A stretch of DNA of 64,000 nucleotides, taken from assembly GCA_018398815.1 (NCBI GenBank), contig CM031603.1:138641-202640 (forward strand), written 5' to 3'. The translations under genes were made by a program, and so were the position numbers. Position 1 is the first letter of the stretch. Each line of letters starts with the position of its first letter. Below, piece by piece: positions 11,351 to 23,100 of this stretch. The notes beneath the pieces were generated by a model that did not search any database, was not told the origin of the DNA, and saw only the letters and a program-made list of their open reading frames with translations. The DNA comes from Conus ventricosus (Eukaryota > Mollusca > Gastropoda > Neogastropoda > Conidae).

Positions 11351-11716
11351 ATCAGGTGCTATTGAAATCAAGATGAATTGTGTTCTGTGTCTGTCCATGT
11401 AGTGGCATCATTACTGGTTACATGATCCTGTTATGTTTAAACAATGCAAGTTTCTGAAAGTAGTTGCTGGCACCTCTATGCAAAAATATGCATACATAAA
11501 ATGTATGCATGCATAAAATATGCAAAAAATATGCATCTTGACATATACATAAAGTGGTAACTTTGTCCTACAAATCACAGGGTCAGGCTCAGCGCACAAA
11601 ACGTGTATGCAAATTTTCAGGGGTCACAAAAAATATTTTGCCGGGTCATACTTTATAACTGCTACAAAATGTACTGAAAACATGCACGTGAACACACACA
11701 CACACGCACACACACA

Positions 11717-11779
<63 letters not shown>

Positions 11780-12300
11780 GTAACTTTTCCAGTTGGATAT
11801 TAACATACAGAAAAGTAACACCAGACTTTTCTAAGGAGAAAGTGCCCTTTAGTTTTCAACTGTGTCCTAAATAGAAAAATATTAGTTATAAATCCATGCA
11901 TTTATGGTAATTGAAGTCTCATTATCTACAAGTATTAATAACTCCTTCCATAGAGGGAGGTGCATGTATCTTCTTTTTTTCTCTCTTTTTTCCCTCAATG
12001 TATGCAAAAGAGAACCATACAACTCAAACTTATGATCATTGCTAGTTCTAATAATATGTTGTGTGTTTTACTGTGTAAGCTTATCTAAATGCTATTCATT
12101 TGCATTGCACATCAGCTGACTATTATTTATGATTTTCTTCTTCCTCTTCTTTTGTTTTCAGTTCAATTGCTGCTAATAAGATTTACTTTGTGTGTGGGTA
12201 TGTTTGTGTCCTACACATGTGTGTCACTTATGAGTTGGAGTTTTTGCATGCTGTCTTCATTTGGCGCACCTGTAGTCTCTCAACTTATTGAATCAAAATT
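11351..12300. other. SERINC intron DNA with one (CA)n tract
   Basis: Mostly unique AT-rich sequence. (CA)n with CG interruptions lies at about 11693-11779, and a short ATGCATA-rich palindromic stretch lies at 11480-11535. No gene is seen. Confidence 0.7.
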
Positions 12301-12304
12301 TGAT

Positions 12305-13040
12305 ATTGGGAAGAAAAAAAAATCTCAAAGACAAAAAGACAGGACCTACACTACAAAGACAAAAGACATGACCTACACTACAAAGACAAAAAGACATGAC
12401 CTACACTACAAAGACAAAAAGACATGACCTACACTACAAAGACAAAAAGACAGGACCTACACTACAGAGACAAAACGACAGGACCTACAGTGCAAAGACA
12501 AAAAGACGACCTACAGTACAAAGACAAAAAGAAAGAAACTACACTACAAAGACAAAAGACATGACCTACACTACAAAGACAAAAAGACATGACCTACACT
12601 ACAAAGACAAAAAGACAGGACCTACACTACAAAGACAAAAAGACAGGACCCACACTACAAAGACAAAACGACAGGACCTACACTACAAAGAAAGGACCTA
12701 CACTACGAAGACAAAACGACAGGACCTACACTACAAAGACAAAAAGACAGGACCCACACTACAAAGACAAAAAGACAGGTAGGACCCACACTACAAAGAC
12801 AAAAAGACAGAACCTACACTACAAAGAAAGGACCTACACTACGAAGACAAAAAGATAGAACCTACACTACAAAGACAAAAAGACAGGACCTACACTACAA
12901 AGACAAAACGACAGGACCTACACTACAAAGACAAAAAGACAGGACCTACACTACAAAGACAAAACGACAGGACCTACACTACAAAGACAAAACAACAGGA
13001 CCTACACTACAAAGACAAAACAACAGGACCTACAGTACAT
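12305..13040. repeat. 28-bp minisatellite, ~26 copies
   Basis: Units contain CCTACACTACAAAGACAAAA followed by AGACAGGA. A minority are shortened by loss of the AGACAAAA block. It is purine-rich on the plus strand. The period equals that of the 1281-4503 arrays but the sequence is unrelated. It lies in the SERINC intron between exons 2 and 3. Confidence 0.95.
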
Positions 13041-13288
13041 GCTTTTCCAGGGAGGACAGCCTTAATGTGGGAATGAAATCATGCACAATTCATAAGTTTG
13101 CAATGCGACCAATCGTTTCACCTTTACCACTCCATCCTCACCTAACCTCCATTCTTCCCCAGCCCTCCCAAACTTCCCTCCCTCCCCGACTCTGAACCCT
13201 TCCACTCTCCACCCCTCCCCACCTCTCATCCCCGACCACCTCCCCCTGCTTCCACCCCCTAACCCCAACATAAGATCACACGGCTTGC

Positions 13289-13456
13289 CTGCTGTGCGAG
13301 AAATTCATGTGCCTGTGGTATGAGCATGAGGCACTGCACCAGGAAGCCCAGGGTCAGCAGGACAGTGTACATGGCTCGCGTGCCTGTGGACTCGCGGATG
13401 GGCGGCAGACAGGAGCAGCACAGGCCGCAGGATGCCGGCCCACAGCAGCACGCCAA
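13289..13456 (-). CDS. SERINC: Serine incorporator, exon 2 (partial gene)
   Basis: A 168-nt exon of exactly 56 codons, minus strand, phase 0 at both ends. It reads LACCCGPASCGLCCSCLP, PIRESTGTRAMY, the first membrane segment TVLLTLGFLVQCLMLIP and HEFLAQQ. The dense Cys motif followed by IR-ST-R-MY is diagnostic of SERINC N-termini and resembles SERINC5. The acceptor is TTTTACGTCCAG before TTGGCG. The donor is CAG|GCAAGC, so the downstream intron is probably of the rare GC-AG class; the join to exon 3 (AQQ|IPEF) then aligns without gaps to the family. A pyrimidine-rich stretch lies on the donor side, and (CT)n/(TG)n tracts lie on the acceptor side. Confidence 0.92.
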
Positions 13457-13507
13457 CTGGACGTAAAACACAGGCACGTGAATGATTTCGACTTTCAACC
13501 TTCTTTT

Positions 13508-13545
13508 CTTTCTGTGTCTGATTTCTCTCTCTCTCTCTCCTCTCT

Positions 13546-13601
<56 letters not shown>

Positions 13602-13679
13602 CTGTGTGTGTGTGTGTGTGTGAGTGTGTGTGAGTGTGTGTATGAGTGTGTGTATGTGTGTGTATGAGTATGTGTGCAT

Positions 13680-13750
<71 letters not shown>

Positions 13751-13836
13751 GTGTGTGTGTGTGTGTGAGCGTGCGTGCGTGCGTGCGTGTGTGAGTGTGT
13801 GAGTGTGTGTGTGCATGCATGCGTGCGTGCGTGCAT

Positions 13837-13890
<54 letters not shown>

Positions 13891-13975
13891 GTGTGTGTGT
13901 GTGTAAGTGTGTGTGAGTGGACGTGTGTGTGTGCATGCATACATGTGTGTCTGTGTGTGCATGTGCGTACGCTTG
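13508..13975. repeat. (TC)n followed by compound (TG)n
   Basis: About 90 bp of TC repeats (13520-13597) pass into about 370 bp of TG repeats broken by GAG, GCGT and ATGC variants. It lies in SERINC intron 1, about 50 bp upstream of exon 2. The TC-rich strand is on plus, so it reads GA in the transcript. Confidence 0.95.
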
Positions 13976-14456
13976 AGCATGAACATACAAGTGATGCCAT
14001 GATATGCGCATTCCATTCACATTTAAAGCAGCTACAATGAAAGATCACGTACTCACACACAGATCTTATTCAGCTGCTTTTGAAGAAGGCAAAAAAAAAT
14101 TTAAAAAATGGAAAAGATAAACTCTACAGTGGAGGAAACAATGGTTGGAGCACAGAGAGCACAGAGAAGTGATGTGGAAGGTGGGGAGGGTGGGCAGAGA
14201 TGGAGTGAGAAAAACAGAGAGAGAGAGAGAAAAGCAGAGTGTGTGGGGGGTGGACAAAGAGAGTTAATAACAAAGACATAGGATGGGGATAGGTACAAGT
14301 AAGGAGAGAAAGGAGAAGATGATTTCCTTTTAAACGTCATAAAATAATTATTTTAAAAAAGACTACATTTATGCGTTTTGTGCTCTTCATTTCAATACAA
14401 TTGAAACTGTCCAGCATTCCTACACTGTGTCTGTCTGCCCAGTCTGTACACACACG

Positions 14457-14495
<39 letters not shown>

Positions 14496-14855
14496 ATGTT
14501 AGCTGAAGGCTGGATTCCATTAAACACCACTGCTACTCACCAATTACACTATGTACAGTTAAGCACAACCTTCTACATCAAGGGCTGTCAGGAAAATTGC
14601 CAAATGATTGATAGCATGATGTCAGGGTAAGTGAAGGCTGGGAGGTGTGGGTGTGTGGGAGGTGTGTGTGTGTGGGAGGTGTGTGTGTGTGGAGGGTGGG
14701 CAGGAGGATGTGTGGACGCATGGGCAGGAGGAGGAGGGGGGGAATAAGTTGAGCATGAAAAAGAGAGAGAAAAAAAGAGAGACTAAGTAATGTTGTTTTT
14801 ATTTCTGTGAGATAAAAAATTCTAAAGCCGAGATCTGGCTGTTTGCACCTCTGTG

Positions 14856-14928
<73 letters not shown>

Positions 14929-14945
14929 ACTGTGAGTGTGTGTGT

Positions 14946-15003
<58 letters not shown>

Positions 15004-15400
15004 CTGTGAGTGTGTGTGTGTGCGCGTATAGTATACATGTGTATGTGTGTGTGTGTAACTGCCTCTGATTAATAAAATCAGTTCTGAAATGTATATGATC
15101 TCTTCATTTGGATGTAATGAATGACTAACATTTTCTAAATTCAAGAGACCAATGTCAAAGTATGGGAAAACCAAAGCACTGTTGATAAATTCGCTCCATC
15201 TGTCAAAATCAAAATAACTGGTAAGAGGTACATTAGTCATTTCTCCTTCCCCCTTCTCATACCCTCTCCCTCCTTATCTCCTGTCCCTTCATCCCCCACC
15301 TTCATCTTTCCACCTCCAACTCCCACTGTACATTTCCCTACTCCTGTGTGTGGCTTGAAGGATTTCAACTGTTGTACACTGCAACCACTATCAGCGACCA
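13976..15400. other. Intergenic-looking intron DNA with (AC)n/(TG)n tracts
   Basis: (AC)n lies at about 14458-14488, GGTGTGTGTG repeats at 14645-14690 and long (TG)n at 14858-15055. Purine-rich 14200-14320 and T/C-rich 15240-15330 have no coding appearance. This is inside SERINC intron 1. Confidence 0.7.
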
Positions 15401-15855
15401 GTGCAGCGCTCATTCAGGGTGCTGCTGAAGAATGGTTCCATACTTCAATTGGCATTTGTTAAGGGCTGCCTTCTGTCTCTCCCACTTTTCAACACAGTCC
15501 GGGAATGCATGACTGAGCACTGTACTTGAAGATCAGTCAGCACAGACAGCACTGAAGGAAGAGCCATCACAAATCTTCCACTTGCACATGCCGCCGATGG
15601 TCTGGCGACAATGAACGAGACCTCACCAGGTTTGTTGAACAGCTGGATGAAAGATTAACATGAGATGGAGTTAAAATCAGCCTCAGAGGACCAAGTTGAT
15701 GGGTACTCAACACCACCATCACTACTGCTGTACTGTCCACGGTCAGAAGACCAAGTTGATGGCCAAACCACAACACCACCATCACTACTGCTGTGACTGT
15801 CCATGGTCAGAAGCTAGACTGTTTAATGATTCACTTACCTTGAGTCCACCACTGG

Positions 15856-16485
15856 CAATGAGGGAACTGAATCAGCAAAGACAACCACAGCACTGTCCTG
15901 ATTAAACACCTATAGAGATGGACAAGGATACCTCAATGAGGGAACTGAATCAGCAAAGACAACCACAGCACTGTCCTGATTAAACACCTATAGAGATGGA
16001 CAAGGATACCTCAATGAGGGAACTGAATCAGCAAAGACAACCACAGCACTGTCCTGATTAAACACCCATAGAGATGGACAAGGATACCTCAATGAGGGAA
16101 CTGAATCAGCAAAGACAACCACAGCACTGTCCTGATTAAACACCTGTAGAGATGGACAAGGACACCTCAATGAGGGAACTGAATCAGCAAAGACAACCAC
16201 AGCACTGTCCTGATTAAACCCCTATAGAGATGGACAAGGACACCTCAATGAGGGAACTGAATCAGCAAAGACAACCACAGCACTGTCCTGATTAAACACC
16301 TGTAGAGATGGACAAGGATACCTCAATGAGGGAACTGAATCAGCAAAGACAACCACAGCACTGTCCTGATTAAACACCTGTAGAGATGGACAAGGATACC
16401 TCAATGAGGGAACTGAATCAGCAAAGACAACCACAGCACTGTCCTGATTAAACACCTGTAGAGATGGACAAGGATACCTCAATGA
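15856..16485. repeat. Array A of the LINE, 78-bp unit, ~8 copies
   Basis: Units contain GAACTGAATCAGCAAAGACA; the measured period is 78 bp (26 codons). The translated frame corresponds to the pol segment resembling RIAQTT-AL---LKPIWRD. It is preceded at 15690-15815 by a two-copy ~65-bp duplication of the KTKLMAN segment. Confidence 0.93.
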
Positions 16486-16524
16486 AACACAAGACTAGAC
16501 TCCTGCCTGCACTGGTATACTCTG

Positions 16525-17576
16525 TTATACCTGTATGTATGCAAGACATGGACCCTCTGTATACCTGTATGTATGCAAGACATGGACCCTCTGTATACCT
16601 GTATGTATGAAAGACATGGACCCTCTGTATTCCTGTATGTATGAAAGACATGGACCCTCTGTATACCTGTATGCATGCAAGACATGGACCCTCTGTATAC
16701 CTGTATGTATGAAAGACATGGACCCTCTGTATACCTGTATGTATGAAAAACATGGACCTCTGTATACCTGTATGTATGAAAGACATGGACCCTCTGTATA
16801 CCTGTATGCATGCAAGACATGGACCCTCCGTATACCGGTATGTATGAAAGACATGGACCCTCTGTATACCTATGAAAGACATGGACCCTCTGTATACCTG
16901 TATGTATGAAAGACATGGACCCTCTGTATACCTATGAAAGACATGGACCCTCTGTATACCTGTATGTATGAAAGACATGGACCCTCTGTATACCTATGAA
17001 AGACATGGACCCTCTGTATACCTGTATGTATGCAAGACATGGACCCTCTGTATACCTGTATGTATGCAAGACATGGACCCTCTGTATACTGTATGTATGC
17101 AAGACATGGACCCTCTGTATACCTGTATGTATGAAAGACATGGACCCTCTGTGTACCTGTATGTATGCAAGACATGGACCCTCTGTATACCTGTATGTAT
17201 GCAAGACATGGACCCTCTGTATACCTGTATGTAATTTTTGTATGCAAGACATGGACCCTCTGTATACCTATGAAAGACATGGACCCTCTGTATACCTGTA
17301 TGTATGAAAGACATGGACCCTCTGTATACCTATGAAAGACATGGACCCTCTGTATACCTGTATGTATGAAAGACATGGACCCTCTGTATACCTGTATGTA
17401 TGAAAGACATGGACCCTCTGTATACCTATGAAAGACATGGACCCTCTGTATACCTGTATGTATGAAAGACATGGACCCTCTGTATACCTGTATGTATGCA
17501 AGACATGGACCCTCTGTGTACCTGTAGTGTATGCATGCAAGACATGGACCCTCTGTATACCTGTGTGTATGCAAGA
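16525..17576. repeat. Array B of the LINE, 34/28-bp unit, ~33 copies
   Basis: Units contain TGCAAGACATGGACCCTCTG; a 28-bp form replaces the CTGTATGTATG part by CTATG. One frame reads YACKTWTL, the conserved pol motif (YACETWTL type). The long minus-strand ORFs are artefacts. Confidence 0.93.
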
Positions 17577-17815
17577 CATGGACCCTCTCAGCAGATCCAG
17601 AGACATGGACCCTCTCAGCAGATCCAGAGACATGGACCCTCTCAGCAGATCCCAAGACATGGACCCTCTCAGCAGATCCCAAGACATGGACCCTCTCAGC
17701 AGATCCAGAGACAATTGGACCCTCTCAGCAGATCCCAAGACATGGACCCTCTCAGCAGATCCAGAGACATGGACCCTCTCAGCAGATCCCAAGACATGGA
17801 CCCTCTCAGCAGATC
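17577..17815. repeat. Array C of the LINE, 27-bp unit, ~9 copies
   Basis: Units contain CCTCTCAGCAGATCC plus CAGAGACATGGA. The frame reads TWTLSADPE, the pol residues immediately following those of array B, and the last unit runs on without a break into ERRIQAMEMRC. Confidence 0.93.
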
Positions 17816-17865
17816 CCGAAAGAAGAATCCAAGCCATGGAAATGAGATGTTGCCACAAGATAACT

Positions 17866-18640
17866 AAACATCGGACACACTGATCATATCACCTGTCAAC
17901 ATCACACACACTGATCATATCACCTGTCAACATCGGACACACTGATCATATCACCTGTCAACATCGGACACACTGATCATATCACCTGTCAACATCGGAC
18001 ACAATGATCATATCACCTGTCAACATCGGACACACTGATCATATCACCTGTCAACATCAGACACACTGATCATATCACCTGTCAACATCACACACACTGA
18101 TCATATCACCTGTCAACATCACACACACTGATCATATCACCTGTCAACATCAGACACACTGATCATTCACCTGTCAACATCAGACACACTGATCATATCA
18201 CCTGTCAACATCGGACACACTGATCATATCACCTGTCAACATCGGACACACTGATCATATCACCTGTCAACATCGGACACACTGATCATATCACCTGTCA
18301 ACATCGGACACATTGATCATATCACCTGTCAACATCGGACACACTGATCATATCACCTGTCAACATCGGACACACTGATCATATCACCTGTCAACATCGG
18401 ACACACTAATCATATCACCTGTCAACATCACACACACTGATCATATCACCTGTCAACATCACACCACACTGATCATATCACCTGTCAACATCGGACACAC
18501 TAATCATATCACCTGTCAACATCACACACACTGATCATATCACCTGTCAACATCGGACACACTAATCATATCACCTGTCAACATCACACACACTGATCAT
18601 ATCACCTGTCAACATCGGACACACTGAATCAGATGTTACC
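17866..18640. repeat. Array D of the LINE, 31-bp unit, ~25 copies
   Basis: Units contain GATCATATCACCTGTCAACA and CGGACACACT. It begins at the pol segment read as DHIT. Variants are CGG/CAG/CAC at one position. Confidence 0.93.
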
Positions 18641-18892
18641 TTTAGATACCAAACATCACACACACTGATCACACCACCAGTCAACAAGTGTGTCAGAACA
18701 TCAGGCAGCACATAGGACCATGTTAAGATCTACTGACATCAGTCAGGAAAAGAAAACAACATTGGTATGATCTTGTAACAAGATCCAGTGCCTTGCTCAG
18801 TTGCTGAAACAATCCTCAAGGAAACTGTAGATGGAGGAAGACGTATAGCAAGACTGGAAAAAAACAACAACAACGGACTGACACACTGTGCC
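18641..18892 (+). pseudogene. Unexpanded LINE pol island between arrays D and E
   Basis: It reads in shifting frames as a segment with RQHIGPC, LLTSVRKRK and SSALLS, matching the order of the pol C-terminus (IGP--DLL--V--RKL-W-GHV-RSS). Stops interrupt it. Confidence 0.7.
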
Positions 18893-19985
18893 AGCATTGC
18901 AGAGGACAGGGACAGACTGACAGCATTGCAGAGGACAGGGACAGACTGACAGCATTGCAGAGGACAGGGACAGACTGACAGCATTGCAGAGGATAGGGAC
19001 AGACTGACAGCATTGCAGAATGGACAGGGACAGACTGACAGCATTGCAGAATGGACAGGGACAGACTGACAGCATTGCAGAGGACAGGGACAGACTGACA
19101 GCATTGCAGAGGACAGGGACAGACTGACAGCATTGTAGAATGGACAGGAACAGACTGACAGCATTGCAGAGGATAGAGACAGACTGACAGCATTGTAGAG
19201 GATAGAGACAGACTGACAGCATTGCAGAGGGCAGGGACAGACTGACAGCATTGCAGAGGACAGGAACTGACTGACAGCATTGCAGAGGATAGGGACAGAC
19301 TGACAGCATTGCAGAGGACAGGAACTGACTGACAGCATTGCAGAGGACAGGGACAGACTGACAGCATTGCAGAGGACAGGGACAGACTGACAGCATTGCA
19401 GAATGGACAGGGACAGACTGACAGCTCATTGTAGAGGACAGGTACAGACTGACAGCATTGCAGAGGACAGGGACAGACTGACAGCATTGCAGAGGATAGG
19501 GACAGACTGACAGCATTGCAGAGGATAGGGACAGACTGACAGCATTGCAGAGGATAGGGACAGACTGACAGCATTGCAGAGGGCAGGGACAGACTGACAG
19601 CATTGCAGAGGACAGGGACAGACTGACAGCATTGCAGAATGGACAGGGACAGACTGACAGCATTGCAGAGGACAGGGACAGACTGACAGCATTGCAGAAT
19701 GGACAGGGACAGACTGACAGCATTGCAGAGGACAGGGACAGACTGACAGCATTGTAGAATGGACAGGGACAGACTGACAGCATTGCAGAGGACAGGGACA
19801 GACTGACAGCATTGCAGAGGACCTGTAGGGACAGACTGACAGCATTGCAGAGGACAGGGACAGACTGACAGCATTGTAGAATGGACAGGGACAGACTGAC
19901 AGCATTGTAGAATGGACAGGGACAGACTGACAGCATTGCAGAGGATAGGGACAGACTGACAGCATTGCAGAGGACAGGAAAAGCA
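18893..19985. repeat. Array E of the LINE, 29/31-bp unit, ~36 copies
   Basis: Units contain GACAGACTGACAGCATTGCA preceded by GAGGACAGG (29 bp) or GAATGGACAGG (31 bp). One frame reads AEDRDRLT, corresponding to the AEDR-RWR segment near the pol C-terminus. A 379-409 codon minus-strand ORF here is a repeat artefact. Confidence 0.93.
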
Positions 19986-20033
19986 TTTGCAGAGATCCAG
20001 GCCTTGGCGCACTATGGACAGAACTGCAGGAAC

Positions 20034-20275
20034 CTGGTGAACCATTCTCCAGGGTGACCTCCCATGAAATTATGGGTGAACCATTCTCCAGGGTGACCTC
20101 CCATGAAGTTATGGGTGAACCATTCTCCAGGGTGACCTCCCATGAAGTTATGGGTGAACCATTCTCCAGGGTGACCTCCCATGAAGTTATGGGTGAACCA
20201 TTCTCCAGGGTGACCTCCCATGAAGTTATGGGTGAACCATTCTCCAGGGTGACCTCCCATGAAGTTATGGGTGAA
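20034..20275. repeat. Array F of the LINE, 39-bp unit, 6 copies
   Basis: Units contain CCATTCTCCAGGGTGACCTC; the measured period is 39 bp. The first unit follows RNLVNHSPG, the C-terminal residues of this pol type, so this is the last segment of the element to be expanded. Confidence 0.93.
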
Positions 20276-20766
20276 ATTACTGAGAATGAATTAAGAAAGT
20301 TAAAGTTGGGATCTTAATGAGTTAACACTAAATGAGAACACTGATGTTAAGTATTAGTCATAAATCATTCAGTAGTATTTTTCAATCCAATAGCATAATC
20401 ATCCAATCACTCGCTGTACATTATCTATAGCAGAGAAAGTAAGACACTTTTCTATGGTAATAGCTCTGTGTTGATAGTGTTCACTTAAGTATCGAGTGCG
20501 ACCCCTTGTTGCCAAATTTGCTCCAGGGGCCAACAGTCTGAGTCGCACTGTTTTATGTTATTTTAATTTACTTTTTAACATGCGCGCTGGTGACCTACTC
20601 GTTTTTGAGTGAACCACAGTATTTTAGGAAGAAGAAGAAGAAGTGTTGCAGAGGAATACTACTTGATGTAAACCAAACTAGTAGAACTTTCTACATTTGT
20701 TCATTTCGACAGCAGAGTTCACCCATGAAATTTCTGTTGAGTTTCTTTTCATTTACGTTGCGATTT

Positions 20767-20807
<41 letters not shown>

Positions 20808-20869
20808 TGTATACACTACAATGGCTGAAACGTTTTCGTGAATCTGAACTATAAATGGATGATTGGGGT
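20276..20869. other. Unique DNA before SERINC exon 1
   Basis: Single-copy AT-rich sequence. An 8-bp inverted pair AGTGCGAC/GTCGCACT lies at 20495-20502 and 20542-20549. (AC)n lies at about 20770-20803. No gene is seen. Confidence 0.6.
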
Positions 20870-20875
20870 ACTAAC

Positions 20876-20896
20876 CTGAGATGTGCAGCATCCCAT
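20876..20896 (-). CDS. SERINC: Serine incorporator, coding exon 1 (start codon)
   Basis: Minus-strand ATG at 20896 encodes MGCCTSQ and ends at the donor CAG|GTTAGT. It joins in phase 0 to exon 2 to give a start of the form MxxxCCxxQLACCCG, matching the short N-terminus of SERINC5-type proteins. This start was chosen because it is the ATG that splices in frame with exon 2 without gaps. The intron to exon 2 would be 7.4 kb and contains the expanded LINE. Upstream on the minus strand (20897 to ~21100) would be 5' UTR. Confidence 0.8.
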
Positions 20897-21600
20897 CTTG
20901 AGTCCTCTCGGCTCTGCGATTCACCAAACGGCTTCAGCTGCTCAGGCTTCAACAATCACGGACTCGGTGAATCTCATTCGCAATGGCACTCACAACCACA
21001 GAGCTAGGCAAATCGCAATGAAGGTTTATGGTTTGATTTTATAACGAGACAGGGCTGTTTCTGTTTACTCAACACCGGATCACATCAACTGACGGTCAGT
21101 TGTCGCTGCAGCTCTGAATCTCAGATGACATCAACAAACATTACTGTACACCCTCCGTGCTGTGTCACCGACCCGGAAATGGCAGCGCGCAAAGTAGGGG
21201 AGGCAATTGTAAACATCCACATCGGACTTTTTGAAACTAGGCTAGTCTTTTCCCCTCCAGGATGCAGTAAGCCAAGTGGTAATCTTGTAGGGACCGTCTT
21301 CTATGACATAGGCCTACTGACAGTCCTAGTTTAGAGGCCCCTCTATCCCCATAAATCAGTTGACCTTGTCGCTTCCAGATCATTATTACCAGCTGAACAC
21401 ACACAAACGCGGTGTGTTTTCACGACACACAAAACGTGTTACTCAAGTTGTTGCTCAAGTTGTTGCACACTACTTGATTCGGTAAGCGTCATCGTGCGCA
21501 TCTAGATCTGGGTCAACTGTGTCAAGGGAGCCAACGCTGTAGATTCGATACGAACTTGTTCAATTACAGTAGTTTGAAGCCGACTTGCGATTTGATCAGC
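20897..21600. promoter_or_regulatory. Putative bidirectional promoter between SERINC and glutaredoxin
   Basis: About 700 bp separate the two divergent start codons. It contains CCGGAAATGGCAGCG (21174-21188), which combines an ETS-type CCGGAA core with a YY1-like ATGGC, and a palindrome CAACTGACGGTCAGTTG (21086-21102) made of two inverted MYB-type CAACTG sites. No clear TATA box lies at a useful distance. The promoter role is inferred from gene arrangement only. Confidence 0.5.
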
Positions 21601-21921
21601 ATGAATACAGCTCGACTTCTCACGACAGCGAGATTGCTGTCCAGACCGGCTGTGCAGCAAGCGACACGAAGATGCGCCTTCCTCAATCGTCCGGAGATGA
21701 CCAGCATAGCCCAGCACATCGAGGAGAAGATCCAGCAAAACAAGGTCATGGTCTTCTCCAAGTCCACTTGCCCGTTTTGCACCAAGGCCAAACGAGTGTT
21801 TGCTGAGTTGATTGACGAGAACAAGCTGTCCCCAAACGAATACGAGATCATGGAGATCGAAGACAACCCCCACTGCGATGTGATACAGGATCATCTGGGG
21901 AGGCTGACTGGGGCAAAATCG
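21601..21921 (+). CDS. GLRX: Mitochondrial-type glutaredoxin, exon 1
   Basis: 107 codons ending at donor TCG|GTACGT, phase 0. Residues 1-30 (MNTARLLTTARLLSRP and on) are Arg/Leu/Thr-rich without acidic residues, a probable mitochondrial presequence. MTSIAQHIEEKI from residue 33 could start a cytosolic form by leaky scanning or an alternative promoter. VMVFSKSTCPFC (~49-60) is the first strand and the dithiol CPFC active site, followed by TKAKRVFAEL, YEIMEIED and HLGRLTGAKS. Glutaredoxins reduce protein disulphides and glutathione mixed disulphides using glutathione, and some bind iron-sulphur clusters. The ORF can be read 15 codons further upstream, but that lacks the presequence character. 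Confidence 0.95.
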
Positions 21922-23100
21922 GTACGTTGATGAACGAGGGGTTGGGGTGGTGGGCGGTGGAGGTGAGGAGAGGGTGGGGGGTCTAAGTCATAAAGAATGA
22001 TTTCAGTTTCAGCCTTTTGGTGTTGAGAAAGTTCAGTGAAGGGCAACAAGACTTGTTACTGACATGCAGGATAATGTCGCTGATTAAAAACTGCAGCTAC
22101 ACACAAAGCATTGTATTTGAAGTTTGATGAGACAATAATTCACAGTATTAAATACATAATTTTAAAGTTTGATTTAACAGTAATATACAGTATTATACAT
22201 AATTAAAGATCAATTTCATGTATTGATTTTTTTCATACTGATGCAGCCTCCACTTATTTTAATGCTGTCCCCAGCAAAATAAATAAATTTCCTGAGACTA
22301 GTAGCTGACCAAAAAAAAAAAAATTAGTATTCTGCTTTTGCAAATGACATTTTTACCAGCCATTGTTGGTTAACATCATCATTGCATGGAACATCCATCT
22401 TTGCACCCAGAGTTGTCGTATCCTAGAGAGAATAGAACAGACTCAGAGAGGAAGGGGAAGATACATGTATACTGTGTTGCAGGTCATGTTGCTACTGAAT
22501 CCACCCTGAACAACAATTCCCTTCTTGTGTAATCTGTCTGTAAATTATTTCAATTCATCACATGTGATGAGACAGGTTCACACCCATTATCATGGTTGGT
22601 TGCACCAAGATCTTTCAATAAAATTACCTCATTCTTAAAAGTGACAGTTAATCATAAATCTGACTTTTACATGTATGCTTCAATACTACTATACAAACAG
22701 TAACTATCTGCTGAACTATTCAAAAGTAACAACGGGTAAACCAGTCACTTTAGGGCAGGTCAAGAGAGAGAGAGAAAGAGTCATTAGAAGCATGGTCAGT
22801 ATCTGGACCTGCTTAGTCCTTACATGAGCATAAGACAAGCCAGTCAGCGAGTCACTTCACTTTGTAACATGATCAGACTCCTCTAGCCAGTAGCTATAAA
22901 TCCTGTATAGCGAGACTGTCCAGCACATTACCAATCAAAATTTGACTGTCCAGCACATTACCAATCAAAATTTGACATTCTACATCACTTCATTGGTCCC
23001 TCATAGACTTCAAAGTGCTTCCATTAATGATAAGAATCAGCTGAGGCTCACTTCTCTTTCTTGCTAAACAAGGAATGTGCATTTATGTGATACTCTAACC
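21922..23100. other. Glutaredoxin intron, proximal unique part
   Basis: G-rich for about 60 bp after the donor (GGGGTTGGGGTGGTGGG region), then AT-rich single-copy DNA. A 30-bp direct duplication lies at about 22915-22975 (GACTGTCCAGCACATTACCA core). No gene is seen. Confidence 0.7.

Larger units (their letters stand above)
15400..20275 (+). mobile_element. Decayed LINE pol copy expanded into serial minisatellites
   Basis: Unique islands retain pol text in order: GCLLSLPLFNT and ECMTEHC (motif B region, 15474-15540), LAHAADGLA (decayed motif C, ~15577-15603), RDLTRFVEQLDER (~15625-15655), RRIQAMEMRC (17812-17850), RQHIGPC and VRKRK (18690-18755), then RNLVNHSPG (20028-20055). Between them, six arrays read in the missing positions of the same protein, for example YACKTWTL, TWTLSADPE, TDHIT and AEDRDRL. 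This order is that of the C-terminal half of a widespread animal non-LTR endonuclease/RT pol. Stops and frame changes show it is dead. It lies on the plus strand, opposite to SERINC, inside SERINC intron 1. Confidence 0.8.

Noticed and set aside
16448..20045. Long ORFs of 145-409 codons within the LINE-derived arrays
   Set aside because: They consist entirely of one repeated unit, exist in several frames at once and have no flanking coding sequence.
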